Source of the DNA: DATKCT01 sp035513055 | GTDB lineage: Bacteria > Verrucomicrobiota > Verrucomicrobiia > Verrucomicrobiales > DEV007 | DNA length: 11,894 nt | Assembly (NCBI GenBank): GCA_035513055.1 | Contig: DATKCT010000051.1 | Coordinates: 1-11,894, forward strand | Reading direction: 5' to 3' | Shown here: positions 6,297 through 11,894 of the stretch, piece after piece | Layout: each line of letters starts with the position of its first letter | How positions within the stretch are numbered: position 1 is the stretch's first letter | Translations under genes and position numbers: made by a program | The notes under the pieces: generated by a model | What the model was told of the DNA's origin: nothing | What the model saw: the letters and a program-made list of their open reading frames with translations, nothing else | The model's database searches: none

Positions 6297-7007
6297 ATGA
6301 AGCCATCGCCATCGCCATCGCGGAGACTCGACTCGAAACTGGCTCGCTATTCCGCCTTGGCGGGGGCCGCGGCCGCTTCGGCGCCCGCCGCTGACGCCGC
6401 CATCGTGCATGTGACCGGGATGCCGGTAAACGTCGCCGGTCCAAACGATAATGCTGTTTGGAACATCGACGGCATGGGCGGGAATGAATTCTTCTTCTCT
6501 CAGGCCTTCCAACAGATTTCCTTCCCCATATCGACCTATGTTTGCACGCAGACCGAAGGGCCGGAGACTTGTGTCGCCGGTACATTCGTCCAGACTGACA
6601 CCGGCTTTTCAACCGTCGTCAATTTCCTGTCCTTCATTGGCAGCGAGTACGCGGGGCTCCTGACTGAAGGCAGCAGCAACACCATTGTGAGTGCGGGAGA
6701 TAATTTCGATCAAAACGGATCGATCACGAGTTTTTCCGCTCCGGTCAGCCCGTTTGTGAATGGCCAACAGCTCGTGGGCTTTCAGTTCGGCGGGCCGGGC
6801 AACGTCAAAAACGGCTGGGCCAGCTTTACTGTGGGGCCGCAGAGCCTGGAGATCACGGAGTGGGCCTACGAGACCAGCGCCGGTGTGCCGATCACCAAAG
6901 GGATGATCCCGGAGCCCTCGTCCTTGGCCCTTCTGGCGGCCGGTGCCGCCGGGTTCGGCCTCTACCGGCGCCGCCGGCAAGAGGGCGATGGCCTCGCCGC
7001 GGAATAG
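6297..7007 (+). CDS. PEP-CTERM sorting-signal secreted protein
   Basis: The product has 236 residues. A basic N-terminus (MKPSPSPSRRLDSKLARYS) is followed by an Ala-rich hydrophobic stretch ending near ADAA (residues 33-35), a likely signal peptide. The C-terminus has the whole PEP-CTERM tripartite signal: PEP at 205-207, a hydrophobic helix SLALLAAGAAGFGLY (209-223) and RRRR (224-227). In bacteria with this system an exosortase cleaves at PEP and the protein goes to the cell surface or exopolysaccharide matrix. The middle is a Gly/Ser/Thr-rich beta-type domain with only two cysteines, Cys83 and Cys92, close enough for a disulfide; its function is not recognised. The start is the first ATG after an in-frame stop (6291-6293). 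Codons 3-8 are three tandem CCATCG units encoding Pro-Ser. No exosortase gene is in the window. Confidence 0.87.
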   Translation: MKPSPSPSRRLDSKLARYSALAGAAAASAPAADAAIVHVTGMPVNVAGPNDNAVWNIDGMGGNEFFFSQAFQQISFPISTYVCTQTEGPETCVAGTFVQTDTGFSTVVNFLSFIGSEYAGLLTEGSSNTIVSAGDNFDQNGSITSFSAPVSPFVNGQQLVGFQFGGPGNVKNGWASFTVGPQSLEITEWAYETSAGVPITKGMIPEPSSLALLAAGAAGFGLYRRRRQEGDGLAAE

Positions 7008-7028
7008 GCTCTGGGCTGTCTTTCGCGG

Positions 7029-7048
7029 AACGTCTGAACCAGACCGTT
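7029..7048 (+). terminator. Hairpin after the PEP-CTERM gene, weak terminator candidate
   Basis: AACGTCTG (7029-7036) pairs with CAGACCGTT (7040-7048) with one bulged base and a three-base loop, 22 bases after the stop codon. There is no T tract directly after it, so it may protect the mRNA end or terminate weakly. Confidence 0.35.
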
Positions 7049-7052
7049 CATA

Positions 7053-7101
7053 AGAAGGGGTCAGGTGTTTTTTATTTGCAACGAGGCTTCCACGTTGCCT
7101 C
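7053..7101. repeat. Extragenic element resembling an end of a REP-associated (Y1) transposase unit
   Basis: AGAAGGGGTCAGGTGTTTTTTA (from 7053) followed by TTGCAAC, then the inverted repeat GAGGC (7083-7087)/GCCTC (7097-7101), resembles the conserved end sequence I recall next to REP-associated tyrosine (Y1) transposases, with the 'GGGGTCAGGT' box. No transposase frame is present on either strand. Between here and 7150 nothing coding is recognised. Confidence 0.33.
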
Positions 7102-7102
7102 T

Positions 7103-7351
7103 TCACGCCGGGCATGCCGTCCCTCGGCCGCTGATACAATAACAAGCACCTAACTCCTTTCCGCAGGAGGACCGGGCGCTCGAGGGACTGCGGGGGGAAA
7201 GGCCTGATAACAGTTCACCAATCGAGTCGCCGGAGACCGTCGATAAAAGGCTGATGAAAGAGACCGCGAGATCCTGCGCGTGCTCGAGACGACGGAGGAT
7301 AGCCGGATTCTTGGCAGCCAGCGCGGACACCGCGTTGGTGTCCATGATCAT
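7103..7351 (-). pseudogene. N-terminal fragment of a second PIN-domain toxin (VapC-like)
   Basis: Reading leftward from ATG 7351, the product begins MIMDTNAVSALAAKNPAILR, then LEHAQDLAVSFISL. This is a textbook PIN N-terminus with the metal-binding Asp in MDTN. After SFISL the family continues 'GEYRFGL', but here the frame becomes unrelated Ser-rich sequence and ends at 7103. A short stretch in another frame (QSLERPVLLRK) looks like later PIN sequence, which suggests deletions or frameshifts. The second and third acidic motifs are missing, so no active ribonuclease is expected. Its start overlaps the stop of the antitoxin tail by ATGA, the usual arrangement of a coupled antitoxin-toxin pair. 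Confidence 0.57.
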
Positions 7352-7730
7352 GAGCGGCGGCCGCCTTGCTGAGATTCCCCGAAGCCTTTTCGCAGTTGTT
7401 GAGCGAGGCCAGGGCGACGAGCCAACTGTCGGTCACCTGCCGGTGACCCGTGAGGCGGAGGTGCGGAACCTCGAGGTAAGACATCCCGTCACCCCAGAAC
7501 TGGTGGCTGGGGTGGTCGTGGAGCGATTGCAGGGCCGCCCAAAAAGCCGCCGCGGCTGACTTATCCCTGGCAAACTGCATGTGCAGCCGCAGCAGAGTAC
7601 CCTCGGTAACCGGACAGGTCGCGATGACATCACCTCGATTCGCGATGCGCCACCGTCGCACCCGCCGGTGGTACGGGTGCCCGGCAAGCACCGTTGCCAC
7701 GAGGACGTTCCCATCCAGTAACCAGACCAT
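7215..7730 (-). pseudogene. PIN-domain toxin (VapC-like) with a foreign C-terminus
   Basis: Reading leftward from ATG 7730 the open frame has 171 codons. Residues 1-108 are a good PIN domain: Asp6 in WLLDGNVLVATVL, Glu43 in CPVTEGTLLRLHMQFA, and Asp101 in GHRQVTDSWLVALA. From residue 109, at base 7407, the family strand and final acidic motif ('LATFD') are replaced by sequence whose other frames encode an antitoxin tail and a second PIN start. The protein is therefore a chimera created by deletion and lacks its last catalytic strand. PIN toxins cut RNA (tRNA or rRNA in studied cases). GGAACGGGG between the antitoxin stop (7742-7740) and this ATG could serve as the ribosome binding site. Toxicity is doubtful. 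Confidence 0.75.
7348..7407 (-). pseudogene. C-terminal tail of the antitoxin for the second PIN toxin
   Basis: Reading leftward from 7407, one frame gives LAQQLRKGFGESQQGGRRS and a TGA at 7350-7348 that overlaps the ATG of the second PIN toxin. A basic, Gln-rich end directly coupled to a PIN start is what the toxin-binding tail of a Phd/VapB-like antitoxin looks like. The DNA-binding domain that should precede it is absent; the sequence to the right belongs to the first PIN toxin. The call rests mostly on the ATGA coupling. Confidence 0.42.
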
Positions 7731-7739
7731 CCCCGTTCC

Positions 7740-8049
7740 CTACCCAAGTGGGCAGCCCGATTCCCTGAACTGCTCGGCCACCCCTTCGTCCTCCCCGTCC
7801 AAAGCCGCCCGCACCTCCCCTTCCCCCAACTCCCCATCACACCGGCTCACCCGCAGCCCCAACACCGGGTCGAAATAGCTGTCTTCCCCAACTCCCCCAT
7901 CTTCACCCGGACCGCCCAGGGGCTCGGATTCCACTCGCCGGCGCAACAGCGCCCCGATGGCTTTGCTGATCGACACAAGCCGTTCGCCATCCCATAGGCA
8001 CGCGCCATCGCGTAGAGGTCGTCATCCAACGTTAAAGACGGTGTCCCGT
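7740..8049 (-). pseudogene. Frameshifted VapB-like antitoxin paired with the PIN toxin
   Basis: Reading leftward, the first frame gives TPSLTLDDDLYAMARAYGMA, an N-terminal ribbon-helix-helix typical of VapB antitoxins (beta strand then helix). At about 7971-7976 two extra bases shift the frame. The neighbouring frame continues with SISKAIGALLRRRVE and ends YFDPVLGLRVSRCDGEL and an acidic C-terminus, stop at 7742-7740. Both parts together make one antitoxin of about 100 residues: DNA-binding domain, then a toxin-neutralising tail with an FDP-like motif. The start codon is missing: the antitoxin frame runs directly into the 42-base repeat (8050-8091). It lies nine bases upstream of the toxin ATG, the standard vapBC order. 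A sequencing error could explain the shift, but not the lost start. Confidence 0.7.
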
Positions 8050-8091
8050 CTGTTATGGGCTTCCTCCTGCACGCGGGATTTCTGGTGTCAC
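8050..8091 (+). repeat. Dispersed 42-base direct repeat, copy 2
   Basis: This copy matches 1480-1521 at 40 of 42 positions, differing at 8081 and 8089. Its left edge is the point where the VapB reading frame loses its start. Seventeen bases past its right edge a beta-helix frame begins without a signal peptide. A 6-bp hairpin, AGACGG (8036-8041) with CCGTCT (8046-8051), spans the left edge. Confidence 0.8.
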
Positions 8092-8107
8092 AGATGAACG
8101 GGGATAG

Positions 8108-9235
8108 GTGGCTCTGCAGGCGCTGGCCTTGCGAAACGCCGGAGGCAGCGGGCTGGCCGTGAGTCTTCCGGCGACTGCTTCAGGCGCGGTCTCCGTGTCC
8201 CTGTCAAGAGTCTTGGTCGATGGAAACGGCGAGCAAGGCGTTCGGATCGAGGATCCCGGAGCCTCCAATGCGGGCATCGCTGTCGCCATTCACAATAGCA
8301 CGATCTCAAACAACGGCTTCTCGGTGTCCGATGCCGACGGCGTGTTTGTAGGCGAATCAGGAGCAGGCAGCGTGCACGTCGCACTCAATGGGTCTCAATT
8401 GACGGGCAACGGGGCTGATGGTGTTGAAATCGATGAAAGCGGCGACGGATCCATCGTCTTCACGGCGACCGGCAGCATCTTCGAAGGTAACGGAAGCCAG
8501 GATCCCGGAGATCTCGAAGACGGGATGGATTTCGACGAAGCCGGCGAAGGCGATCTCGTGGTCGAGTTGAAAAACGTCAGCATCCGCGAGAATTCTCAGC
8601 AGGGAATCGATGCGGACGAAGCCGAAGGGGGCGAAGTGAATTTCCGCATCGTCAACTCCGAGGGTGCGGACCACCCCGAAGAAGGATTGAGCATTCGCGA
8701 AGAAGGGGACGGGGACACTGTCATCGACTTCATCGCCAGCGTGTTCAGCGGGAACGGAATTCCAGCCGACGACGACGGCGAACCGCAACAGACCGTGGAT
8801 TGTGAAGAGGCGGATGACGGCGATCTTGTCGTGCATGTCGTCAACTCAGATTTCACGAACACCGGAGACGACGGGTTGAAAGTCGATGAATTGGACGGGG
8901 GCAACCTGTCGGTCGACATCAAGAACGCCCATTTCGACGCGAATGCGGACCGCGGTGTGGATCTGACGGAGGAAGGCGAAGGGAACCTCGAAGCAAATCT
9001 CGTCAACGTGTCCATCTCGGACAACGGCAAAGACGGGTTGAGAAGCCGCGAAAACGACGGCGGCGATCTGGCGGTAGACGTGACCAATGCGTCGATCAAC
9101 GGCAACACAAACGATGCGGTGGAAATCCAACAGAACGACGCAGGCGATGGCTTAGTCGTCTTAACCCAGGTTCAGATTGCGGGCAACGGGGACGACACGC
9201 CAGACGTCTCCGGAGCGGACTTGATCGAAAAGTAA
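8108..9235 (+). CDS. Acidic right-handed parallel beta-helix repeat protein, probably 5'-truncated
   Basis: The open frame has 375 codons and can start at GTG 8108; an in-frame TAG stands at 8105. It is built of 12 tandem rungs. The rung-opening Gly falls at residues 26, 56, 87, 114, 148, 175, 202, 238, 265, 292, 319 and 346, so seven intervals are exactly 27 residues and four are longer through loop insertions. A typical rung is GDLVVELKNVSI + ENSQQGIDADEAE. The pattern (strand, Asn-x-Ser turn, NGxDG, acidic turn) indicates a pectate-lyase-like or Ca-binding beta-helix. About 77 of 375 residues are Asp/Glu against about 14 Lys/Arg. There is no signal peptide, although such proteins are normally exported, and the N-terminus begins in the middle of a rung-like segment, so I infer loss of the 5' part. 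No enzymatic residues are recognised. An intrinsic terminator follows the stop. Confidence 0.68.
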   Translation: MALQALALRNAGGSGLAVSLPATASGAVSVSLSRVLVDGNGEQGVRIEDPGASNAGIAVAIHNSTISNNGFSVSDADGVFVGESGAGSVHVALNGSQLTGNGADGVEIDESGDGSIVFTATGSIFEGNGSQDPGDLEDGMDFDEAGEGDLVVELKNVSIRENSQQGIDADEAEGGEVNFRIVNSEGADHPEEGLSIREEGDGDTVIDFIASVFSGNGIPADDDGEPQQTVDCEEADDGDLVVHVVNSDFTNTGDDGLKVDELDGGNLSVDIKNAHFDANADRGVDLTEEGEGNLEANLVNVSISDNGKDGLRSRENDGGDLAVDVTNASINGNTNDAVEIQQNDAGDGLVVLTQVQIAGNGDDTPDVSGADLIEK

Positions 9236-9273
9236 CCGGCTCCCAGCCCGCGCGATTGCACTGCATACAGCGA

Positions 9274-9315
9274 AGCACCCGGTTCCCGTTGTCAACGGGA
9301 ACCGGGTGCTCTTTT
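9274..9315 (+). terminator. Strong intrinsic terminator of the beta-helix gene
   Basis: AGCACCCGGTTCCCGTT (9274-9290) pairs perfectly over 17 bp with AACGGGAACCGGGTGCT (9294-9310) across a three-base GTC loop, followed by C and TTTT. It begins 38 bases after the beta-helix stop. The perfect symmetry may also allow it to act on the opposite strand, but the T tract favours + strand transcription. Confidence 0.88.
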
Positions 9316-9407
9316 CCCAGTGGAATACGCGTTCTCCCGTGTCATCGCAGCAGCCGGCGTCCACGCATGTCATTGTCTCAGCCGGCATCCGCGCCGGCAA
9401 GGGCCTG

Positions 9408-9492
9408 TCACTGCTCACTGCTCACTGGTCACTGCTCACTGCTCACTGGTCACTGCTCACTGGTCACTGGTCACTGTGTCACTGGTCACTGG
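9408..9492. repeat. Heptamer tandem array of TCACTGC/TCACTGG units
   Basis: Twelve tandem units fill 85 bases. In order, the seventh base is C, C, G, C, C, G, C, G, G, then one 8-base unit TCACTGTG, then G, G. The array is intergenic, between the beta-helix terminator and the protease gene. On the other strand the unit reads as CAGTGA repeats. No CRISPR-like spacers are present. Short-unit arrays change length by slippage, so copy number may vary between strains. Confidence 0.93.
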
Positions 9493-9684
9493 TTCAACGA
9501 TCTGGCGGTAGGTCCTCATCGGGCGAAGCTCAGCCGGGATGGATCCCCTTTTCGGATGGTCAATCAGTTTCCTTGGACTCGAAATGCCCTTTTCCGCCTC
9601 CACGCTGAAAACAGGCGCCCCCCCCAGCAGCCTCATCTTGATCTCACCGACTATATCCCTCTTGCCTCGGACAGTCTCGATCAC
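9457..9684 (-). other. Possible small open frame ending in the heptamer array (hypothetical)
   Basis: Reading leftward from GTG 9684, 75 codons run VIETVRGKRDIVGEI, then VFSVEAEKGISSPRKLIDHP and RPMRTYRQIV, and end inside the heptamer array (VTSDTVTSDQ). A purine-rich AGGCGAGGGAGGCGAG lies right before the GTG. I do not recognise the sequence. Codon choice is plausible, but the C-terminus made of array sequence argues for an eroded or accidental frame. Confidence 0.2.
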
Positions 9685-9804
9685 CTCGCCTCCCTCGCCT
9701 TCAGCCTGCGCGAATGGGCTTGCGCAAGTCCTGCCATTTCTCTAGGAATCGAAACAACGCCCAACCGATGACGGCGATTCCCTCGAAACTCAGCCCGATT
9801 GGCC
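9685..9804. other. Poorly coding upstream region of the protease gene
   Basis: On the - strand a frame ending at TGA 9703-9701 reads GIAVIGWALFRFLEKWQDLR, a short membrane-type helix followed by a basic tail. It has no start codon before a stop near 9835 and would overlap the protease start, so it is at best a 5'-truncated remnant. CTTGCGCAAG at 9719-9728 is a perfect 10-base palindrome 76 bases before the protease ATG and could bind a regulator. No promoter was assigned. Confidence 0.25.
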
Positions 9805-11894
9805 ATGATCCCGCGTATTCTCCTTCCGCCGCTCATCGTTCTCATCGGCTCGAGCGTTTCCGATGCCCAACAACTGCGCATGTCCACCGAAACCCTCCTC
9901 CGGGTAAAACAGGCCGCGGTCTATATCAAAGTGGGTGAGGAACATTCCTTCGCCGGAGGCACCGGTTCCGGCTTCGTCTTCCGCCGCGAAGGCGAGTACG
10001 CCTACATCGCCACCAACGAACACGTCGCCGGCGGGATGCGCAACTTCGGATTCACCGAGGAAACCGGCGAGCAAAAGGAACAACCCATCGAAATCGTATT
10101 CGAGAGCGGAACGTCTCAGGAACTCACCGTCGCCGCGGAGCGCCTCGTCCTCGACGCCGATTTCGACCTCGCCGTACTCCGGGTCAAGATGGATCCTGAC
10201 CGCATCCCTCAGCCGGTCAATCTTACCTCCAGCGAAACGCTCACCGAAATCCTGCCCATCTACTTTTTCGGATTTCCCCTGGGCCGGACCCTCTCGGTAG
10301 ACGACGAAAACCCCGCTATTTCCGTCGGCCAGGGCTATGTCTCGAGCGTCCGCAAAGACAAATACGGCACCACAGCCCAAATTCAGATCGATGCCGACCT
10401 CAATCCCGGCAACTCCGGCGGAGCCGTCACCGACGCAAACGGAGATCTCGTCGGCGTCGCCGTATCCGGCTTCGGCGGCACCAACATCAGCTTCTGTATC
10501 CCCGCTCAACAGCTCCGGCAGGTTCTCGCCGGCAAAATCAGCAACGTCGAGGTCAACCAAAAATTCGACGCCGACGCTCTCAAGTCCGCCTTCACCTTCA
10601 AATCGCATGTGCTCGATCCCCTCGGACGCGGCATCGAAGGGGTGACCCTCCTCGCCACCCCTGCCGTCGAAGAAGAACGCGCCGAAATTCGCGCCGCTCG
10701 CACCGACGACGGATCCTGGAGCGCCATCAAACAGAACATGCGCGAAGTGCCTCTGGAGCTGAAGGACAACGAGAAAGGCCAACGCGTCGCCGAGGCTGTG
10801 TTCGAGCTTGAAGGGAAAAGGAACGACACCTGGATCGTTCAAGCCCGTTACGCCTATAAGGACGGAACCGACGCCTACAGTTCTCCGGGCGAAATCGCCT
10901 TGGGCGGAACCATCGAAGGCGGCATGCGTCCCGGCGTCCGCACCGAGGAAGGCGAAGACCCCGAGTTGAACCGCAGTGGAGCCAACCTGCGCGGCTCCCG
11001 CCAACGCCTCGGCAAAGGCCTGTTCTCGTCCTTCGAGATCGACCTCGACGCCAGCCAACTCCTTCCTGTGCTGGCCTGGTCCAAAGATCATCGCGCCATC
11101 TATCCGGTGCAAAGCGACGGCACGATCCGCCGTCTTGAAGTCCCTTCCTGCGTCGAGGATCGCAAGGTAGCCCTCGGCGAACCCTGCAGCGGCGCCGCGT
11201 TGTCTTCCGCGGCTCTGCTCGTCCAAATGCGCGACAAACCGGAGATCAGGCTGCTCAGTCTCAAGACGCTCGACACCCGGAAAACCGTCGAACTCGCCGA
11301 AGTGGTCTCCCTCACCGCTTCGCCAGCCCATGGCTACGCGGTGGTCTCCACCAACGCGGGAACTTCTCTGGCTATTCTCGATACCGCCGAAGCCACAATC
11401 CTGCGGACCTATGCCGCCGGAGATTTTCCCGGGATCGAATCCTTCGGAACGCCCACTTTCACATTTGATGGAACCTACCTCCTCACCATCAGCGGAGACA
11501 GCGCGCATCGTTTCGCCTTCGCTGAGGGCGAACTCGAGCACGAAGCCGCGGGTCCGGCCATCTTCCCCGATCCCATCCGCATCGATGTCAGTGTCGACTC
11601 GAAGTATTTCGCGGCGCCTTGCCGCGGTGGAAATCGCGCCGCAGCCGGTGGTCCTGACCTGCCGGCTAAAGGCGCCTACCTGTTCCGGGTGGACGATCTC
11701 GACAAACCCCGCGTGGCGCTCGACGCGCCGGGAACCCGCACTGTCGGTCCAGACATTCAGGAAGCCCTTCTTTACGCCCACGACTCCAATCACCAGCTCC
11801 TCATCTTCGACGCCAAGGGCGGCCTTCAGGAGAGCATCACGGTCGATGCCGGCGCGGAGACCCGTCAGATGCTCGTGCACCCCGCCGGCAAAGT
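9805..11894 (+). CDS. Secreted trypsin-like serine protease with a beta-propeller-like C-terminal region (partial)
   Basis: The frame is open from ATG 9805 to the right edge: at least 696 codons, stop not reached. Residues 1-21 (IPRILLPPLIVLIGSSVSDA) are a signal peptide. Residues about 28-245 are a DegP/HtrA-like chymotrypsin fold: TGSGFVF, His73 in ATNEHVAGG, Asp121 in DADFDLAVLR, and Ser204 in LNPGNSGGAV, a complete triad. There is no PDZ domain. Residues about 250-365 form an uncharacterised beta-rich segment (TWIVQARYAYKDG). From about 405, repeats such as VLAWSKDHRAIYPVQSDGTI, HGYAVVSTNAGTSLAILDT and LLYAHDSNHQLLIFDAKGG look like blades of a WD40/TolB-type propeller. I infer an exported or surface protease in which the propeller may bind a substrate or partner. 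No clear ribosome binding site precedes the ATG. The long opposite-strand frame over this gene is a shadow. Confidence 0.88.
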   Translation, partial: MIPRILLPPLIVLIGSSVSDAQQLRMSTETLLRVKQAAVYIKVGEEHSFAGGTGSGFVFRREGEYAYIATNEHVAGGMRNFGFTEETGEQKEQPIEIVFESGTSQELTVAAERLVLDADFDLAVLRVKMDPDRIPQPVNLTSSETLTEILPIYFFGFPLGRTLSVDDENPAISVGQGYVSSVRKDKYGTTAQIQIDADLNPGNSGGAVTDANGDLVGVAVSGFGGTNISFCIPAQQLRQVLAGKISNVEVNQKFDADALKSAFTFKSHVLDPLGRGIEGVTLLATPAVEEERAEIRAARTDDGSWSAIKQNMREVPLELKDNEKGQRVAEAVFELEGKRNDTWIVQARYAYKDGTDAYSSPGEIALGGTIEGGMRPGVRTEEGEDPELNRSGANLRGSRQRLGKGLFSSFEIDLDASQLLPVLAWSKDHRAIYPVQSDGTIRRLEVPSCVEDRKVALGEPCSGAALSSAALLVQMRDKPEIRLLSLKTLDTRKTVELAEVVSLTASPAHGYAVVSTNAGTSLAILDTAEATILRTYAAGDFPGIESFGTPTFTFDGTYLLTISGDSAHRFAFAEGELEHEAAGPAIFPDPIRIDVSVDSKYFAAPCRGGNRAAAGGPDLPAKGAYLFRVDDLDKPRVALDAPGTRTVGPDIQEALLYAHDSNHQLLIFDAKGGLQESITVDAGAETRQMLVHPAGK

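Noticed and set aside
7254..7878. Open frames on the + strand over the toxin-antitoxin region
   Set aside because: They have no domain resemblance, while the - strand frames carry clear PIN and VapB motifs in the normal vapBC order.
8055..8107. The MGFLLHAGFLVSQ frame in the repeat as the missing signal peptide of the beta-helix protein
   Set aside because: It is in a different frame from the beta-helix ORF, a stop at 8105 closes the beta-helix frame upstream, and the same bases occur at 1480-1521 beside unrelated genes.
9408..9492. Heptamer array as a CRISPR
   Set aside because: The units are contiguous, seven bases long and without spacers.
9790..11880. A 696-codon open frame on the - strand
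   Set aside because: It mirrors the protease gene, whose + strand translation has a signal peptide, a complete catalytic triad and beta repeats. The mirror frame is Gly/Glu/Asp-rich without motifs.

Overview
The window reads as GC-rich bacterial chromosome, most likely from the Planctomycetota/Verrucomicrobiota side of the tree. This is an inference from gene content: a short secreted leucine-rich-repeat protein of the type abundant there, a PEP-CTERM protein, an AlkP-TPR-sulfotransferase fusion, an acidic parallel beta-helix protein, a secreted trypsin-like protease with a beta-propeller-like tail, and several worn-out VapBC modules. No RNA gene, CRISPR array or complete mobile element is visible. 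The layout alternates intact genes with gene debris. Positions 1-535 hold the 3' end of a GH65 glycoside phosphorylase-like gene, then short remnants that look like a D-2-hydroxyacid dehydrogenase and the start of a lactate permease. An intact LRR gene follows (631-1128). Positions 1161-2269 are a graveyard: an attC-like core, a piece of group II intron reverse transcriptase, a dispersed repeat copy, a PIN toxin lacking its first catalytic motif, and the N-terminus of a vanadium-haloperoxidase-like protein. The central block (2616-7007, + strand) is the healthiest part. It holds a PKHD-type 2-oxoglutarate/Fe(II) hydroxylase, a 947-residue fusion of an AlkP-superfamily phosphohydrolase, TPRs and a P-loop sulfotransferase, and a PEP-CTERM secreted protein. 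The first two genes are 43 bases apart and may be co-transcribed. The set suggests modification of surface or exported material, but no shared substrate can be read from the sequence. Positions 7103-8049 (- strand) carry two overlapping, decayed toxin-antitoxin modules: a frameshifted VapB, a PIN toxin whose C-terminus runs into the tail of a second antitoxin, and the N-terminus of a second PIN toxin starting with an ATGA overlap. A second copy of the 42-base dispersed repeat lies exactly at the broken 5' end of the VapB. Beyond it is a beta-helix ORF without a signal peptide (8108-9235), built of 12 rungs mostly spaced exactly 27 residues, and closed by a strong intrinsic terminator. Then come a heptamer tandem array (9408-9492), a poorly coding stretch, and a secreted trypsin-like protease that runs off the right edge. 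The most interesting items are the three-domain fusion, the 27-residue acidic beta-helix, the chimeric toxin-antitoxin wreck, and the 42-base repeat marking two broken junctions. No complete new defence or mobile system was found.
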